Part shown: in pieces, positions 43,770-52,032 of the stretch | Position numbering within the stretch: position 1 is the stretch's first letter | Layout: each line of letters starts with the position of its first letter | Source: Stenotrophomonas indicatrix | Lineage (GTDB): Bacteria > Pseudomonadota > Gammaproteobacteria > Xanthomonadales > Xanthomonadaceae | Reading direction: 5' to 3' | Assembly (NCBI RefSeq): GCF_002750975.1 | Contig: NZ_PEJS01000001.1 | Coordinates: 2,108,001-2,172,000, forward strand | DNA length: 64,000 nt | Translations under genes and position numbers: made by a program | The notes under the pieces: generated by a model | What the model saw: only the letters and a program-made list of their open reading frames with translations | Database searches by the model: none | Told to the model about the DNA's origin: nothing

Positions 43770-44174
43770 ATGATGATGAATGATTTCCAGCAATTGCTGC
43801 AGGCCGCCAGCGAACAGGCCGAACCGCAACGCCTGCTGTTCGTATTCGCCCGCGCCGACCTGCCCGAATCGCCCACCGACGACCAGCGCGACCGGCATGA
43901 CCGCCGCGAGGGCGGCACCCTGTCGCCTGTGCTGTGCGTGGACAAGCTGCCGGCCGAGGTGCCGAGCTTCCAGGCACTGGCCAGCGAGTCCACCACCACC
44001 GGCGTGGAGTGGGACATGGTGTTCGTGGCGGCAATGGATGGGCGTGCAGGCTTCGCCCCCAGCACCGACGAGGCCACCCGCCCGCTGCGGCTGATGGTCA
44101 ACGCCATCAACGACGGCCAGATCGGCCGCTTCGCCGCCTTCGACCGCAGCGGAGAGCCGATCCAGTTCTATTGA
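43770..44174 (+). CDS. Conserved hypothetical protein, ~134 residues
   Basis: Start uncertain among three consecutive ATGs at 43770, 43773 and 43776, without a strong ribosome site. The protein is soluble and mixed alpha/beta: LLQAASEQAEPQRLLFVFAR, GGTLSPVLCVDKLPAEVPSF, EWDMVFVAAMDGRAG and VNAINDGQIGRFAAFDRSGE. Similar proteins are sometimes labelled ribonucleotide reductase alpha subunit, which the size and motifs do not support. It is convergent with, and overlaps the end of, the next gene by seven bases. Function unknown. Confidence 0.75.
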   Translation: MMMNDFQQLLQAASEQAEPQRLLFVFARADLPESPTDDQRDRHDRREGGTLSPVLCVDKLPAEVPSFQALASESTTTGVEWDMVFVAAMDGRAGFAPSTDEATRPLRLMVNAINDGQIGRFAAFDRSGEPIQFY

Positions 44175-44497
44175 GCCACCAGCTGCAGGGTCAGGAAGAA
44201 GATCACCAGCACGGTGTTCAGCCCCCAGGCGACGGTCAGGCCGCGCGCGGCAACGCCCAGGTTCGGGGTGCGCGCGGAGGGCGCCGCGCGCCAGACTGCG
44301 GGGATGATCCAGCCGGTATAGAGCAGCAGCACGGCGAACATCGCCAGCACCAGTGCGGTGCGCTGGTTGGCGAGGGCCCAGAGGGCAACGGCCCAGAGCA
44401 TGTTGCTGGGGATGACCCCTTGCAGCCAGAAGACGTTCCAGAGGCGTGAACGGCCTTGGGTGTCGGGCGTGGGATGCAGAGACGCGGTAGCTGTCAT
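44168..44497 (-). CDS. Small membrane protein, unknown
   Basis: 109 residues with three hydrophobic segments (WLQGVIPSNMLWAVALWALA, TALVLAMFAVLLLYTGWIIP, GLNTVLVIFFLTLQLVAQ). The N-terminus is polar and cytoplasmic-like. No catalytic motif is visible. Confidence 0.7.
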   Translation of the reverse strand: MTATASLHPTPDTQGRSRLWNVFWLQGVIPSNMLWAVALWALANQRTALVLAMFAVLLLYTGWIIPAVWRAAPSARTPNLGVAARGLTVAWGLNTVLVIFFLTLQLVAQ

Positions 44498-44575
44498 AAG
44501 TCTCCTTTGTGTTTAGGAAACGTGCTGGGCAAGCCTGCGCTTGGTGGCGGGGAACGTCAAGGCGCGACAGAAACG

Positions 44576-44651
44576 GTAGCGCCGGGCCATGCCCGGCGGA
44601 GTGCATCAGAGCACCACACCACGTTGCTCGCCGGGCATGGTCCAGCGCTAC
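44576..44651. repeat. SMAG palindrome pair, GGGCCATGCCCGG subtype
   Basis: Starts GTAGCGCCGGGCCATGCCCG and ends CGCCGGGCATGGTCCAGCGCTAC. It has the same GTAG/CTAC frame as the other elements. It lies in a 600-base gap (44498-45098) that otherwise contains only the structured segment described next. Confidence 0.8.
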
Positions 44652-44861
44652 CCATGGCTTGTCGCCATCAACCCGCTCACACATCCCGCGCATCCCCTAC
44701 AACCACGACCCCTGTCGCAGATTGCCTGGTCGCGGTGGACCAACGCGGCAGCCAGCGCTGCCAGTACTTAACAGCGTGGTTCAATGCCGAAAGCGTCTCC
44801 AATCGTGAGTTATTTGCAACTTCTCTGATTGGCATTGCACAGCGACGCGGGCTCAGATGGC

Positions 44862-45083
44862 GTGCCACCGAAAACGGGTGGCCGGGTTTCGAATCCCGTG
44901 ATGCTCTATGCGTTGTTTACGCTTGCCAGCCGGCGTCACCTTGCGTGGCGCCGGCTGGCAATCCGTCTGCCGGCTATGGCGGGCGGTGCGTGGGGGCTTG
45001 ATGCCCGCCGGTGTATGCGTAGAGCTCCGGGATTCGAACCACGTACCGTCCGCCACCTCTATGTGGCGGCTACCGATTGCCTT
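44862..45083 (+). ncRNA. Candidate structured RNA leader (C4-like?) before a small protein gene
   Basis: Two strong hairpins sit side by side: a perfect 13-bp stem 44923-44935/44949-44961 (TTGCCAGCCGGCG) and a 7-bp stem 44978-44984/45003-45009 (GGCGGGC). They are flanked by imperfect inverted arms. The left arm has GCCACC-loop-GGTGGC followed by GGGTTTCGAATCCCG and GCTCTA. The right arm, read on the minus strand, has GCCGCCAC-loop-GTGGCGGAC followed by GGTTCGAATCCCGGAGCTCTA. The TTCGAATCCC core recalls a tRNA T-arm, but no cloverleaf can be closed. The segment ends 16 bases before a small gene. Antisense-type C4 RNA is one possibility; the identity is not established. Confidence 0.45.
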
Positions 45084-45098
45084 GCACGGAGCCTCGCC

Positions 45099-45476
45099 AT
45101 GAACGGATCTGACCTGCCCCACCTGCACGCCTACAGTGACCCAGCCAATGCCGATGACCTGGCAGAGGCTGTGCCCACTGCGGGTACGAACACCCTGATT
45201 GCCAACCTGAAGCGCATCGGCAAAGGCGCCGCCGCCGACGGGCAGCCCTGGCCGGAGCGGCATCAGTTGCCCGGCCGCTGCATGGCGCTGGCCGATGCCG
45301 ATTGCGCATTGGCCGGCTTGCGGGTGGTGCAGGAGGTACTGCTGGCGGCGGAGCGGACCCGGCAGAACGGCGAGCCCGAGGACTATGTGGGCGACCGGGT
45401 GATGGAGGGGCTGATGCTGGCGTGCCTGGCGTTGAGTGCGCAGGCTGTGGGGCGGTTGCAGGTGAGCGAGCAATAG
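45099..45476 (+). CDS. Small acidic helical protein (DUF3077/DUF6124-like), unknown
   Basis: 125 residues from the ATG at 45099, preceded by GGAG. It is acidic and helical with LAEAVPTAGTNTLIANLKRI, DADCALAGLRVVQEVLLAAE and VGDRVMEGLMLACLALSAQA. Family placement is from memory and uncertain. It follows the structured segment directly, so its expression may be controlled by it. The reading frame is open upstream through that structure, which is probably not translated. Confidence 0.65.
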   Translation: MNGSDLPHLHAYSDPANADDLAEAVPTAGTNTLIANLKRIGKGAAADGQPWPERHQLPGRCMALADADCALAGLRVVQEVLLAAERTRQNGEPEDYVGDRVMEGLMLACLALSAQAVGRLQVSEQ

Positions 45477-45686
45477 CATCTTTCGATGTCGTCTATGCCC
45501 TCTTTTCGGCCCGGCGTTCGCCCACACAAATGCAACGCCCTTCTCATTACTCGCCCTGCGATGGCCGTTCCAGACTGGCGCGCGCGCCCATCATTACCGG
45601 CGGCACGACAATACCGGCAAGGGCGATCAGGGCAATTGAATCACCCGCCCTCTCAGAGTTGTGCAGATGGAGACATCGAAAAACCA

Positions 45687-46202
45687 ATGAAGATTGTCAA
45701 GAGCGCTTTTGCATTGCTCGTCGCAGCCGGCTTCTACATGGCATCGAGCAAAACGCACGCGTATGTACTGATAAAAGAAGAGGCAGCCATCAAGCTGATA
45801 GACGGCATCCCTGCAATCTGCATCCCATCAAGGTCGTGGGGGTCGTACCAGGTGAGCAGCCTTCTCGTGATGGAGCTCTATGCACACCGCAAAGAGAGGT
45901 GGTTGATAACACTCAAGGATGACGCCAGGCCAATGAAACTCAGGCCTGGCAAGTGCATTTCATACGGGTCGATACCCAGGGGCTACCAGCTCGGCCCACA
46001 CAAAGAAGATGCGCATCATTTCAGTTTTGAAACGAACAAAACCTATCGATTCAGCCTTTACCGGGCTGGCCGATTCATGGCGATATTTCAGACCGGAATC
46101 TATGAGACCACATTCTGCTTGAAAGAGGATGCCGACGGCACCGTCAGCATTCAGACCGTCAGCATTCAGAAGGAGTCAGCATGCCCCGGCTCAAGCAGAT
46201 GA
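45687..46202 (+). CDS. Exported protein, unknown (accessory island)
   Basis: 171 residues. The signal peptide MKIVKSAFALLVAAGFYMAS SKTHA precedes a beta-rich domain with two conserved-looking cysteine pairs (IDGIPAICIPSRSWGSY and RPGKCISYGSIPRGYQLGPH). Periplasmic by prediction. GC is visibly lower than in the flanking operons, with AAA and ATA-type codons, a sign of transfer. Its end overlaps the start of the next gene by 22 bases, so the two are probably co-expressed. No function is recognised. Confidence 0.7.
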   Translation: MKIVKSAFALLVAAGFYMASSKTHAYVLIKEEAAIKLIDGIPAICIPSRSWGSYQVSSLLVMELYAHRKERWLITLKDDARPMKLRPGKCISYGSIPRGYQLGPHKEDAHHFSFETNKTYRFSLYRAGRFMAIFQTGIYETTFCLKEDADGTVSIQTVSIQKESACPGSSR

Positions 46203-46993
46203 GCCTTCCAATGCCAGCAGCAATCCTCGCCCTGCTGCTTCTGAGCGGCTGCCACCTTACCCGGAATCAAGCACTTTCACCCAAGCCGGAGGCTGGCACA
46301 GTCAAAGTGACCATCAAGGTCCCCGAGGAGCTTGCGGCCAGAGACATGCGGGTGATCTACCGCTCGACGAAATGCACCACGACGTATCGGTCCACGCTGG
46401 ACTGGGAAAAACGTACACGAGACAACTATGCGGGACTTGAGCTTCAGCCTATGCGCCGCCAAGGAACGGATGTTTACGAGGCCACAGTGGCAGTCAATGG
46501 CGGCGGCGCGTGCCGCTGGAAACTCAGCAACGTAACCTTTGGAGTCAAGTACGGAGATCCATCTAGATTTGGAGATGATGTGAGGTTTGGCATGGGAGGC
46601 AACGTCGTTGTAATGTTTGATGAGACCGATTCCGTGCGTGGAGGCCCCTACACCGAACCCAGCGTCAGCGCCGAAGGCATCCTTTCAGTAAAGCAGGACT
46701 ATTATCCATGGCTGATGGAATGGTTTATCGGAGGACATCAAAAGTTCATCAACCTGACAACGGATGCAGACATATACATCAAGTATCGCGCACCTAACGC
46801 ACGCGCCATCCACTTCGAACCCATTTTTCATCCCGGATTTCTGACCCACTCAGTGCAACCCAAGATGAAACGCAAGGGCAGTGAAACCATCTTTTACTAT
46901 CCCGATGGCAGCAGCAGGCCGGAGCCATATCACGACAAGCCCCGGTTCAAGACGCTTCAGGACATCCGAATGGCGACTGAGGCGAGTGACTGA
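46181..46993 (+). CDS. Lipoprotein, unknown (accessory island)
   Basis: 270 residues. A lipobox LLSGC with the modified Cys at residue 24 follows a hydrophobic signal (MPAAILALLLLSGC). The mature part starts with a beta-sandwich-like region (GTVKVTIKVPEELAARDMRV, YRSTKCTTTYRSTL) and ends with a Tyr/Pro-rich tail. There is no matching domain I can name. AT content is above the window norm. It lies in a run of four exported proteins, a layout sometimes seen for effector-immunity or surface-defence sets, but no effector is present. Confidence 0.72.
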   Translation: MPRLKQMSLPMPAAILALLLLSGCHLTRNQALSPKPEAGTVKVTIKVPEELAARDMRVIYRSTKCTTTYRSTLDWEKRTRDNYAGLELQPMRRQGTDVYEATVAVNGGGACRWKLSNVTFGVKYGDPSRFGDDVRFGMGGNVVVMFDETDSVRGGPYTEPSVSAEGILSVKQDYYPWLMEWFIGGHQKFINLTTDADIYIKYRAPNARAIHFEPIFHPGFLTHSVQPKMKRKGSETIFYYPDGSSRPEPYHDKPRFKTLQDIRMATEASD

Positions 46994-47041
46994 TGAACTG
47001 AGCCGTTCGGCTGGTCCCTCCACGAAAGGTCAATCACCATC

Positions 47042-47473
47042 ATGAGGCTGCCCATCCTCTTCGCACTCTGCTTGATACTCATCTCCTGCGATCTGGATCT
47101 GGTGATGGACAGCTCCTACGCCACGAAGCAGGAAGCTGTTGATGCCGAGATGATTGCCAAGGGCTGGATTCCCGCGTGGGTGCCCCAGGAGGCGATCGAC
47201 CTGCGTGAGGTGCACGACCTCGATTCAAACGTGAGCGCGCTTGCCTTCAGCAAGCCACGCAGCAAGCAGCTGTTGTTGCCGTCGGGTTGCCGGCCCGTCA
47301 ACCACAGCGCTACCCAGCCGGCACTGTTCAATCGAAGCTGGTGGCCGAGTGAGGCCGCTCTGAAGCGCGCCTACACCTTTTTCCGTTGCGAGCCCGAGTT
47401 CGACAAGTCGGTATTCGTCGCAACAAGCAGGACCGGCGATCATGTGCTCTTCTGGCGCACGTACGCTCGCTGA
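47042..47473 (+). CDS. Small lipoprotein, unknown (accessory island)
   Basis: 143 residues. Lipobox LISC with Cys16, followed by Asp at +2, which in enterobacteria means inner-membrane retention. The mature domain contains SSYATKQEAVDAEMIAKGWI, PAWVPQEAIDLREVHDLDSN and a C-terminal FRCEPEFDKSVFVATSRTGD. It begins 48 bases after the preceding lipoprotein and its stop is two bases from the next reading frame's earliest ATG. Function unknown. Confidence 0.72.
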   Translation: MRLPILFALCLILISCDLDLVMDSSYATKQEAVDAEMIAKGWIPAWVPQEAIDLREVHDLDSNVSALAFSKPRSKQLLLPSGCRPVNHSATQPALFNRSWWPSEAALKRAYTFFRCEPEFDKSVFVATSRTGDHVLFWRTYAR

Positions 47474-47511
47474 TGCGCATGCCCGCCCTCCCCTGCAACC
47501 CGACACTACAG

Positions 47512-48042
47512 ATGCACACTCCAGGAACGGTCCTCACTACCCTCGCCCTTTGCCTGTTGGCCAGTCTTCCGGCCTACGCAGAGCAGCGCACCCCTAGCGA
47601 TGTAGAAGCGATCGAACAGGTGATCGAGTCCTTCCGCACCTCGCTGATCAACAAGGACAAACCGACCTACATGAGCTTGTTCTTTTTGGACAAGCCGGAA
47701 GACATCGGCTGGCAGTTCGTGTCCGAGGACCGGCGATTGGCGGACATCCACAGGACCAAGCCTGATGCAATCAAGGCACGCAATATTCCGTCGAACAACT
47801 TCATCTCGCTCATCGATGAGGCGGTGGCCACGGCAGAGCCACGGGAGGAGAAGTTCTTCAACACCAAGATCGACACAGACGGCGATGTGGCATCGGTGTC
47901 GTTCGACTACAGCTTCCATGCCAACGGCGTGAAGGCAAACTGGGGCCGGGAAATGTGGCAGCTGGTCCGCACCGAGCAGGGCTGGAAGATCTTTTCAGTG
48001 ATCTATTCGATACGCGACAAACGCAGTTCCGCGGAGAGCTGA
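47512..48042 (+). CDS. Exported NTF2/SnoaL-like protein (accessory island)
   Basis: 176 residues from the ATG at 47512, chosen because it gives a clean signal peptide (MHTPGTVLTTLALCLLASLP with AYAEQ). An in-frame ATG at 47473 overlaps the previous stop and is possible. The mature part has the cone-shaped SnoaL/DUF4440 pattern: SDVEAIEQVIESFRTSLINK at the start and WQLVRTEQGWKIFSVIYSI at the end. Periplasmic role unknown. A run of four exported proteins ends here. Confidence 0.7.
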   Translation: MHTPGTVLTTLALCLLASLPAYAEQRTPSDVEAIEQVIESFRTSLINKDKPTYMSLFFLDKPEDIGWQFVSEDRRLADIHRTKPDAIKARNIPSNNFISLIDEAVATAEPREEKFFNTKIDTDGDVASVSFDYSFHANGVKANWGREMWQLVRTEQGWKIFSVIYSIRDKRSSAES

Positions 48043-48079
48043 TACTTCCTTTCAGCCAATCAACGTCAGCCAGTCAACG

Positions 48080-48895
48080 TCAACCGCCACGCGCGGCAGA
48101 ATCCTGATTCCGCAGCCGCGCCGCAAAATACCGCGTAGGCGATTGCCCCAGCGCTTTCTTGAACATCGTGATGAACGCCGTCACCGATTCATAGCCCAGG
48201 GTTTCAGAAACCCGCTGCACCGCCGCGCCGCCGGCAAGCTCGCGAATCGCAACCAGCAGATGCAGCTGCTGCCGCCAGCGCCCGAACGACAGACCGGTTT
48301 CCCGATCAATCAACCGCGTCAACGTGCGCTCGCCCAACGCCAGGCGTTTGGCCCACTCGCTGATGGTGCTCCGGTCGGCCGGATTGGCTGACAGCGCCGC
48401 AGCCAGCGCACGGATCTTGGGGTGGTCACTCACCGGCAGGTACAACCGCTCGGCCGGCATCTGCACCAGTTCGTCCAGCAACACTCGCGCCAGGCGATCG
48501 GTGTGCCCGCCGCGCGGGTAGTCCTGCGGTGCATCGGCCAGGTGCAGGATCATCTCGCGCACCATCGGCGAGATCGACAGCGTCACGCAGTGCAGTGGCA
48601 GGTCGACAACGCCTGGCTCGACGAACAGATAGCACAGGCGGGCGTTGGCGGTGGCCCGGTTGCTGTGCGGCATGCTGCCCGGAATCCACACGCCGCACTG
48701 TGGCGGCACGATCCACAACGCATTGGCCACCTCGCAGGTCACCGCGCCATGAAGTGCCAGGATCAGCTGTCCCTTGCGGTGGTCATGCACTGGAATCTCG
48801 GCATCGTGGTCGGCCACCTGCAGGCGGCTGGCCACTGCCGGCCGATCCGTCGCGTCCGGGTCCAGATCAAAGCCAGGCAGTGAAATGCGAGTCAT
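48080..48895 (-). CDS. AraC-family regulator with cupin sensor domain
   Basis: 271 residues. The N-terminal cupin has VHDHRKGQLILALHGAVTCE and VPPQCGVWIPGSMPHSNRAT. The C-terminal double HTH has ISEWAKRLALGERTLTRLID and VSETLGYESVTAFITMFKKA followed by LGQSPTRYF, the AraC signature. It is divergent from the FUSC efflux operon with 77 bases between the start codons, so it is the likely local regulator. By analogy with NimR-type proteins it may respond to a drug or aromatic acid. Confidence 0.94.
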   Translation of the reverse strand: MTRISLPGFDLDPDATDRPAVASRLQVADHDAEIPVHDHRKGQLILALHGAVTCEVANALWIVPPQCGVWIPGSMPHSNRATANARLCYLFVEPGVVDLPLHCVTLSISPMVREMILHLADAPQDYPRGGHTDRLARVLLDELVQMPAERLYLPVSDHPKIRALAAALSANPADRSTISEWAKRLALGERTLTRLIDRETGLSFGRWRQQLHLLVAIRELAGGAAVQRVSETLGYESVTAFITMFKKALGQSPTRYFAARLRNQDSAARGG

Positions 48896-48972
48896 TCTCG
48901 ATGACCGGATTCAGCGATAGACTGACATTCTAGCGAAATTCGGCGGCGGGGCTCGCTGAATACGATGGCGCC

Positions 48973-50931
48973 ATGCACATCCCCGCCCCTACCCGCCCTT
49001 GGCTTTCGCGCCCCATCGCGCTGTTGACGTCGCCCGCATTGAAGGTCGACCGCGAAGCGGTGCTGTTCTCGCTCAAATGCCTGCTCGCCGCGATCCTCGG
49101 GCTGTATGTCTCGCTGCGCATCGGCCTGACCCGCCCGTTCTGGGTGATCGGCACTGTCTACCTGGTGTCGCAGCCGATGTCCGGCGCGACACTCAGCCGT
49201 GGCCTGTTCCGGCTGCTGGGAACGGTCGGCGGTGCGGTTGCTACGGTGCTGCTGGTGCCGCGGTTCGCCAACGCGCCGCTGGTGTTGAGCATGGTACTGG
49301 CCGCCTGGATGGGCCTGTGCCTGCATTTTGCCATGCTCGACCGCACACCGCGTGCGTACGCCTTCCTGCTGGCCGGGTACACCACCAGCCTGATTGGTTT
49401 CCCGGCGGTGATGGTGCCCGATGACGTCTTCACCATCGCCGTCACCCGCGTGCAGGAAATCTCCATCGGCATTCTTGCGGCGACGCTGGTCCATGGCCTG
49501 CTGTTGCCACGCCCGGTCTCACCGCGTGTGCACGCGCGCGTGGCATCGATCCTCGCCGATGCGGAGCGCTGGACGCGGGACATGCGCGCTGGCGCAAACG
49601 AAACGGTACTGGCTGCGGATCGCTCCAAGGTAGCCGCGGACCTCCTCGACCTGCACACGCTGTCCATCCACCTGCCGTTCGACAGTGTGCACGGCGTCGC
49701 CCAGGTGCAGATCCTGCGCGCACTGCATGACCGGATGCTCGATGTGCTGATGCTGTCCAGCGCCGTGGACGAATCACTGGCCCAGCTGCGCGCGCAGCCC
49801 GCTGGCACGGCGCACACAGCATGGCCGGACCTGCTGCGTGCAGATCTCTGCGCACGTCAGGCCGAACTCGACGCTGCGCATCACGACTGCCGGCTGCTGG
49901 AAGAGCAGCTGCACGCTGCCCGCCCGGACTGGCGCCGGCATGTGCCCGCGCACCTTGCCAGGAAGGCGAGCGGTCATGTGCTGCATCGTGACCACCGGAT
50001 CGCCCTGCGCAGCGCCTTGGGTGCCTTCGTTGGCATCGTACTGGCCTGCGCGCTGTGGATCATTACCGCGTGGTCCGATGGTGCAACCGCCGTCTCCATC
50101 ATCGGCACGGCCTGCGTGTTGTTCGGGACCACCGAGGCACCTGCCGGGCATGTCATGCGCTATCTGATCGGGTCGACCATCGGCGTGGTCATCGGGCTGT
50201 TCTACGCGCTGTTGATCTTTCCGGGTCTGTCCGATTTCGTCGGCCTGGCCATGGCACTGGCGCCGGCACTGCTGGTGTGTGGCTCGTTCCTCGCCCGCCC
50301 GCCGTTCATCATGGGCGCATTGGGGGTAGTGCTCACCTTCCCCCTCATCGCCGGGTTGGGCGCCACCAATGCCACCCACATCGCGGGCGCGCTCAACAGC
50401 AGCTTGGCGCTGTTCGTGGGCACGGCGGCGGCGCTGTGCAGCATGTCGCTGTTGCAGACGCTGGACAGCAATCGCAGCCGCGCGCGCCTGCAGGATGTGA
50501 TCCAGCGGGACATCGCACGCCGCGCCGCCGGGCAGGTGCGAAATGCCAGCGACTGGACAAGCCGCATGGTGGATCGGCTTGCGCTGCTTGCCCCTCGCCT
50601 GCGCGGCCATCCGGATGCAGCCCCCACGTTGCGGACGCTGTTTGCGGACATGCGCGCGGCCAGTGTGGTGGCCGAACTGCGCGTAATTGGCGGGGCGTTC
50701 ACTGACCGCCGCAGCCGCGACTGCCTGGCCCAGTTGCTGCACAGCGCGTCTGCCCACTTCCGTATCCGTACCTCCACATGCCGCACAGTGGATACGCCGC
50801 TGCTGGAATCACTCGAGCGCACACGCGACGTGATCATCGCTGGCAACAACGGCGCATCCGAACGTGTTCTTCCGCTGCTCTGCGGCCTGCGCCGCGACCT
50901 GATCGCTCCGTTGATCGTACATGGGGACTGA
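48973..50931 (+). CDS. FUSC-family inner-membrane transporter (AaeB-like)
   Basis: 652 residues. Two sets of about five to six helices, each starting with a FUSC block: FSLKCLLAAILGLYVSLRIG with LTRPFWVIGTVYLVSQPMSG in the first, and LRSALGAFVGIVLACALWII in the second. A cytoplasmic domain separates them. This is the AaeB/p-hydroxybenzoate efflux type. It should supply the inner-membrane pump of a tripartite system with the next three genes. Confidence 0.92.
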   Translation: MHIPAPTRPWLSRPIALLTSPALKVDREAVLFSLKCLLAAILGLYVSLRIGLTRPFWVIGTVYLVSQPMSGATLSRGLFRLLGTVGGAVATVLLVPRFANAPLVLSMVLAAWMGLCLHFAMLDRTPRAYAFLLAGYTTSLIGFPAVMVPDDVFTIAVTRVQEISIGILAATLVHGLLLPRPVSPRVHARVASILADAERWTRDMRAGANETVLAADRSKVAADLLDLHTLSIHLPFDSVHGVAQVQILRALHDRMLDVLMLSSAVDESLAQLRAQPAGTAHTAWPDLLRADLCARQAELDAAHHDCRLLEEQLHAARPDWRRHVPAHLARKASGHVLHRDHRIALRSALGAFVGIVLACALWIITAWSDGATAVSIIGTACVLFGTTEAPAGHVMRYLIGSTIGVVIGLFYALLIFPGLSDFVGLAMALAPALLVCGSFLARPPFIMGALGVVLTFPLIAGLGATNATHIAGALNSSLALFVGTAAALCSMSLLQTLDSNRSRARLQDVIQRDIARRAAGQVRNASDWTSRMVDRLALLAPRLRGHPDAAPTLRTLFADMRAASVVAELRVIGGAFTDRRSRDCLAQLLHSASAHFRIRTSTCRTVDTPLLESLERTRDVIIAGNNGASERVLPLLCGLRRDLIAPLIVHGD

Positions 50932-50935
50932 GTCG

Positions 50936-51151
50936 ATGTTCTCCGATATCTCCATTGACGGCGTCTTCGTTCCCGGCCTGCTGGCGGTGGCGCTCATCGC
51001 GCTGGCGCTGTCGATGGTGGCCTCGCGGCTGCTGGCAAGCCTCGGCCTGTACCGGCTGTTCGCCTATCGCCCGCTGGTGGGCCTTTCGCTGTTCGTGATC
51101 CTGGCGGAGCTGCTGATCCAGCTCGCGCCCCTGCTTGAGAACCTGAAATGA
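50936..51151 (+). CDS. Small membrane protein DUF1656 (AaeX-like)
   Basis: 71 residues from the ATG at 50936, four bases after the FUSC stop. Two helices (VFVPGLLAVALIALALSMVA and PLVGLSLFVILAELLIQLA) with SDISIDGVFVPG at the N-terminus, the DUF1656 pattern. These are found with AaeA/AaeB-type pumps. It overlaps the next gene by four bases. Confidence 0.9.
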   Translation: MFSDISIDGVFVPGLLAVALIALALSMVASRLLASLGLYRLFAYRPLVGLSLFVILAELLIQLAPLLENLK

Positions 51152-52032
51152 AGCACCTGTTGAGTGTCATTGGCCGCTGGAGCGCAACGCTCTGCCTGTT
51201 CGCCGTTGCCGTCATCGCGGCCCTGTCCCTGTGGAACCGCTACGAAACGCAGCCGTGGACGCGCGACGGCCGCGTGCGCGCCGATGTGATCCGCGTGGCG
51301 TCGGACATGGGCGGGCTGGTCACCCAGGTGCTGGTGCAGGATAACCAGCGGGTGAAAGCCGGGCAGCTGTTGCTGGTGCTGGACCAGCCGCGCTACGCCG
51401 CCGCGCTGGACAAGGCCGATGCCGCAGTGAACAGCGCGCAGGCCACGCTTGCCCTTGCCCGCCGTGAATCGAAGCGGGACATCGCGCTGGGCAACCTGGT
51501 GGCTTCGGAAACGCGGGAACGCAATGCCGCCAAGGTCGATACCGAAGTGGCCGGTCTTGCACAGGCCCGAGCGGAGCGGCGGGTGGCGCTGCTGAACGTG
51601 CAGCGCACCGAAGTGCGCGCCAGCGCCGATGGCATCGTCACCAACCTCGACCTGCACCCGGGCGATTTCCTGCAACCGGGTGCCCAGGCGCTGGCGCTGA
51701 TCGACAGCGCTAGCCTCAGGGTCGAAGGCTATTTCGAAGAAACCAAGCTCAACTGCATCAACGAAGGCGATGCCGCTGTCGCCCGCCTGATGGGCGATGG
51801 CCGCGACGTGCATGGGCATGTGGAGAGCATCGCCGCCGGCATTGCCGACGACCAACGCGCGAGCACGCACAATCTGCTGCCATCGGTTGCGTCAACGTAT
51901 ACCTGGGTGCGGCTGGCGCAGCGGATCCCGGTGCGGATCCACTTGGACAACGTGGCACCCGATACGCGCCTGATCGTCGGCAGGACCGCCAGCGTGACCA
52001 TCACTCCGCGCGCGCAGGGAGCCTGCAAGTGA
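51148..52032 (+). CDS. Membrane fusion protein (HlyD/AaeA-like)
   Basis: 294 residues. One N-terminal helix (ATLCLFAVAVIAALSLW), then the lipoyl/barrel-sandwich half QPWTRDGRVRADVIRVASDM, an alpha-hairpin with ATLALARRESKRDIALGNLV, and GIVTNLDLHPGDFLQPGAQA. The ATG overlaps DUF1656 by four bases. It bridges the FUSC pump and the outer-membrane factor. Confidence 0.94.
   Translation: MKHLLSVIGRWSATLCLFAVAVIAALSLWNRYETQPWTRDGRVRADVIRVASDMGGLVTQVLVQDNQRVKAGQLLLVLDQPRYAAALDKADAAVNSAQATLALARRESKRDIALGNLVASETRERNAAKVDTEVAGLAQARAERRVALLNVQRTEVRASADGIVTNLDLHPGDFLQPGAQALALIDSASLRVEGYFEETKLNCINEGDAAVARLMGDGRDVHGHVESIAAGIADDQRASTHNLLPSVASTYTWVRLAQRIPVRIHLDNVAPDTRLIVGRTASVTITPRAQGACK

Noticed and set aside
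44862..44913. A possible tRNA, because of GGGTTTCGAATCCCG
   Set aside because: The T-arm has one base too many, and no acceptor stem, D-arm or plausible anticodon arm can be closed around it.
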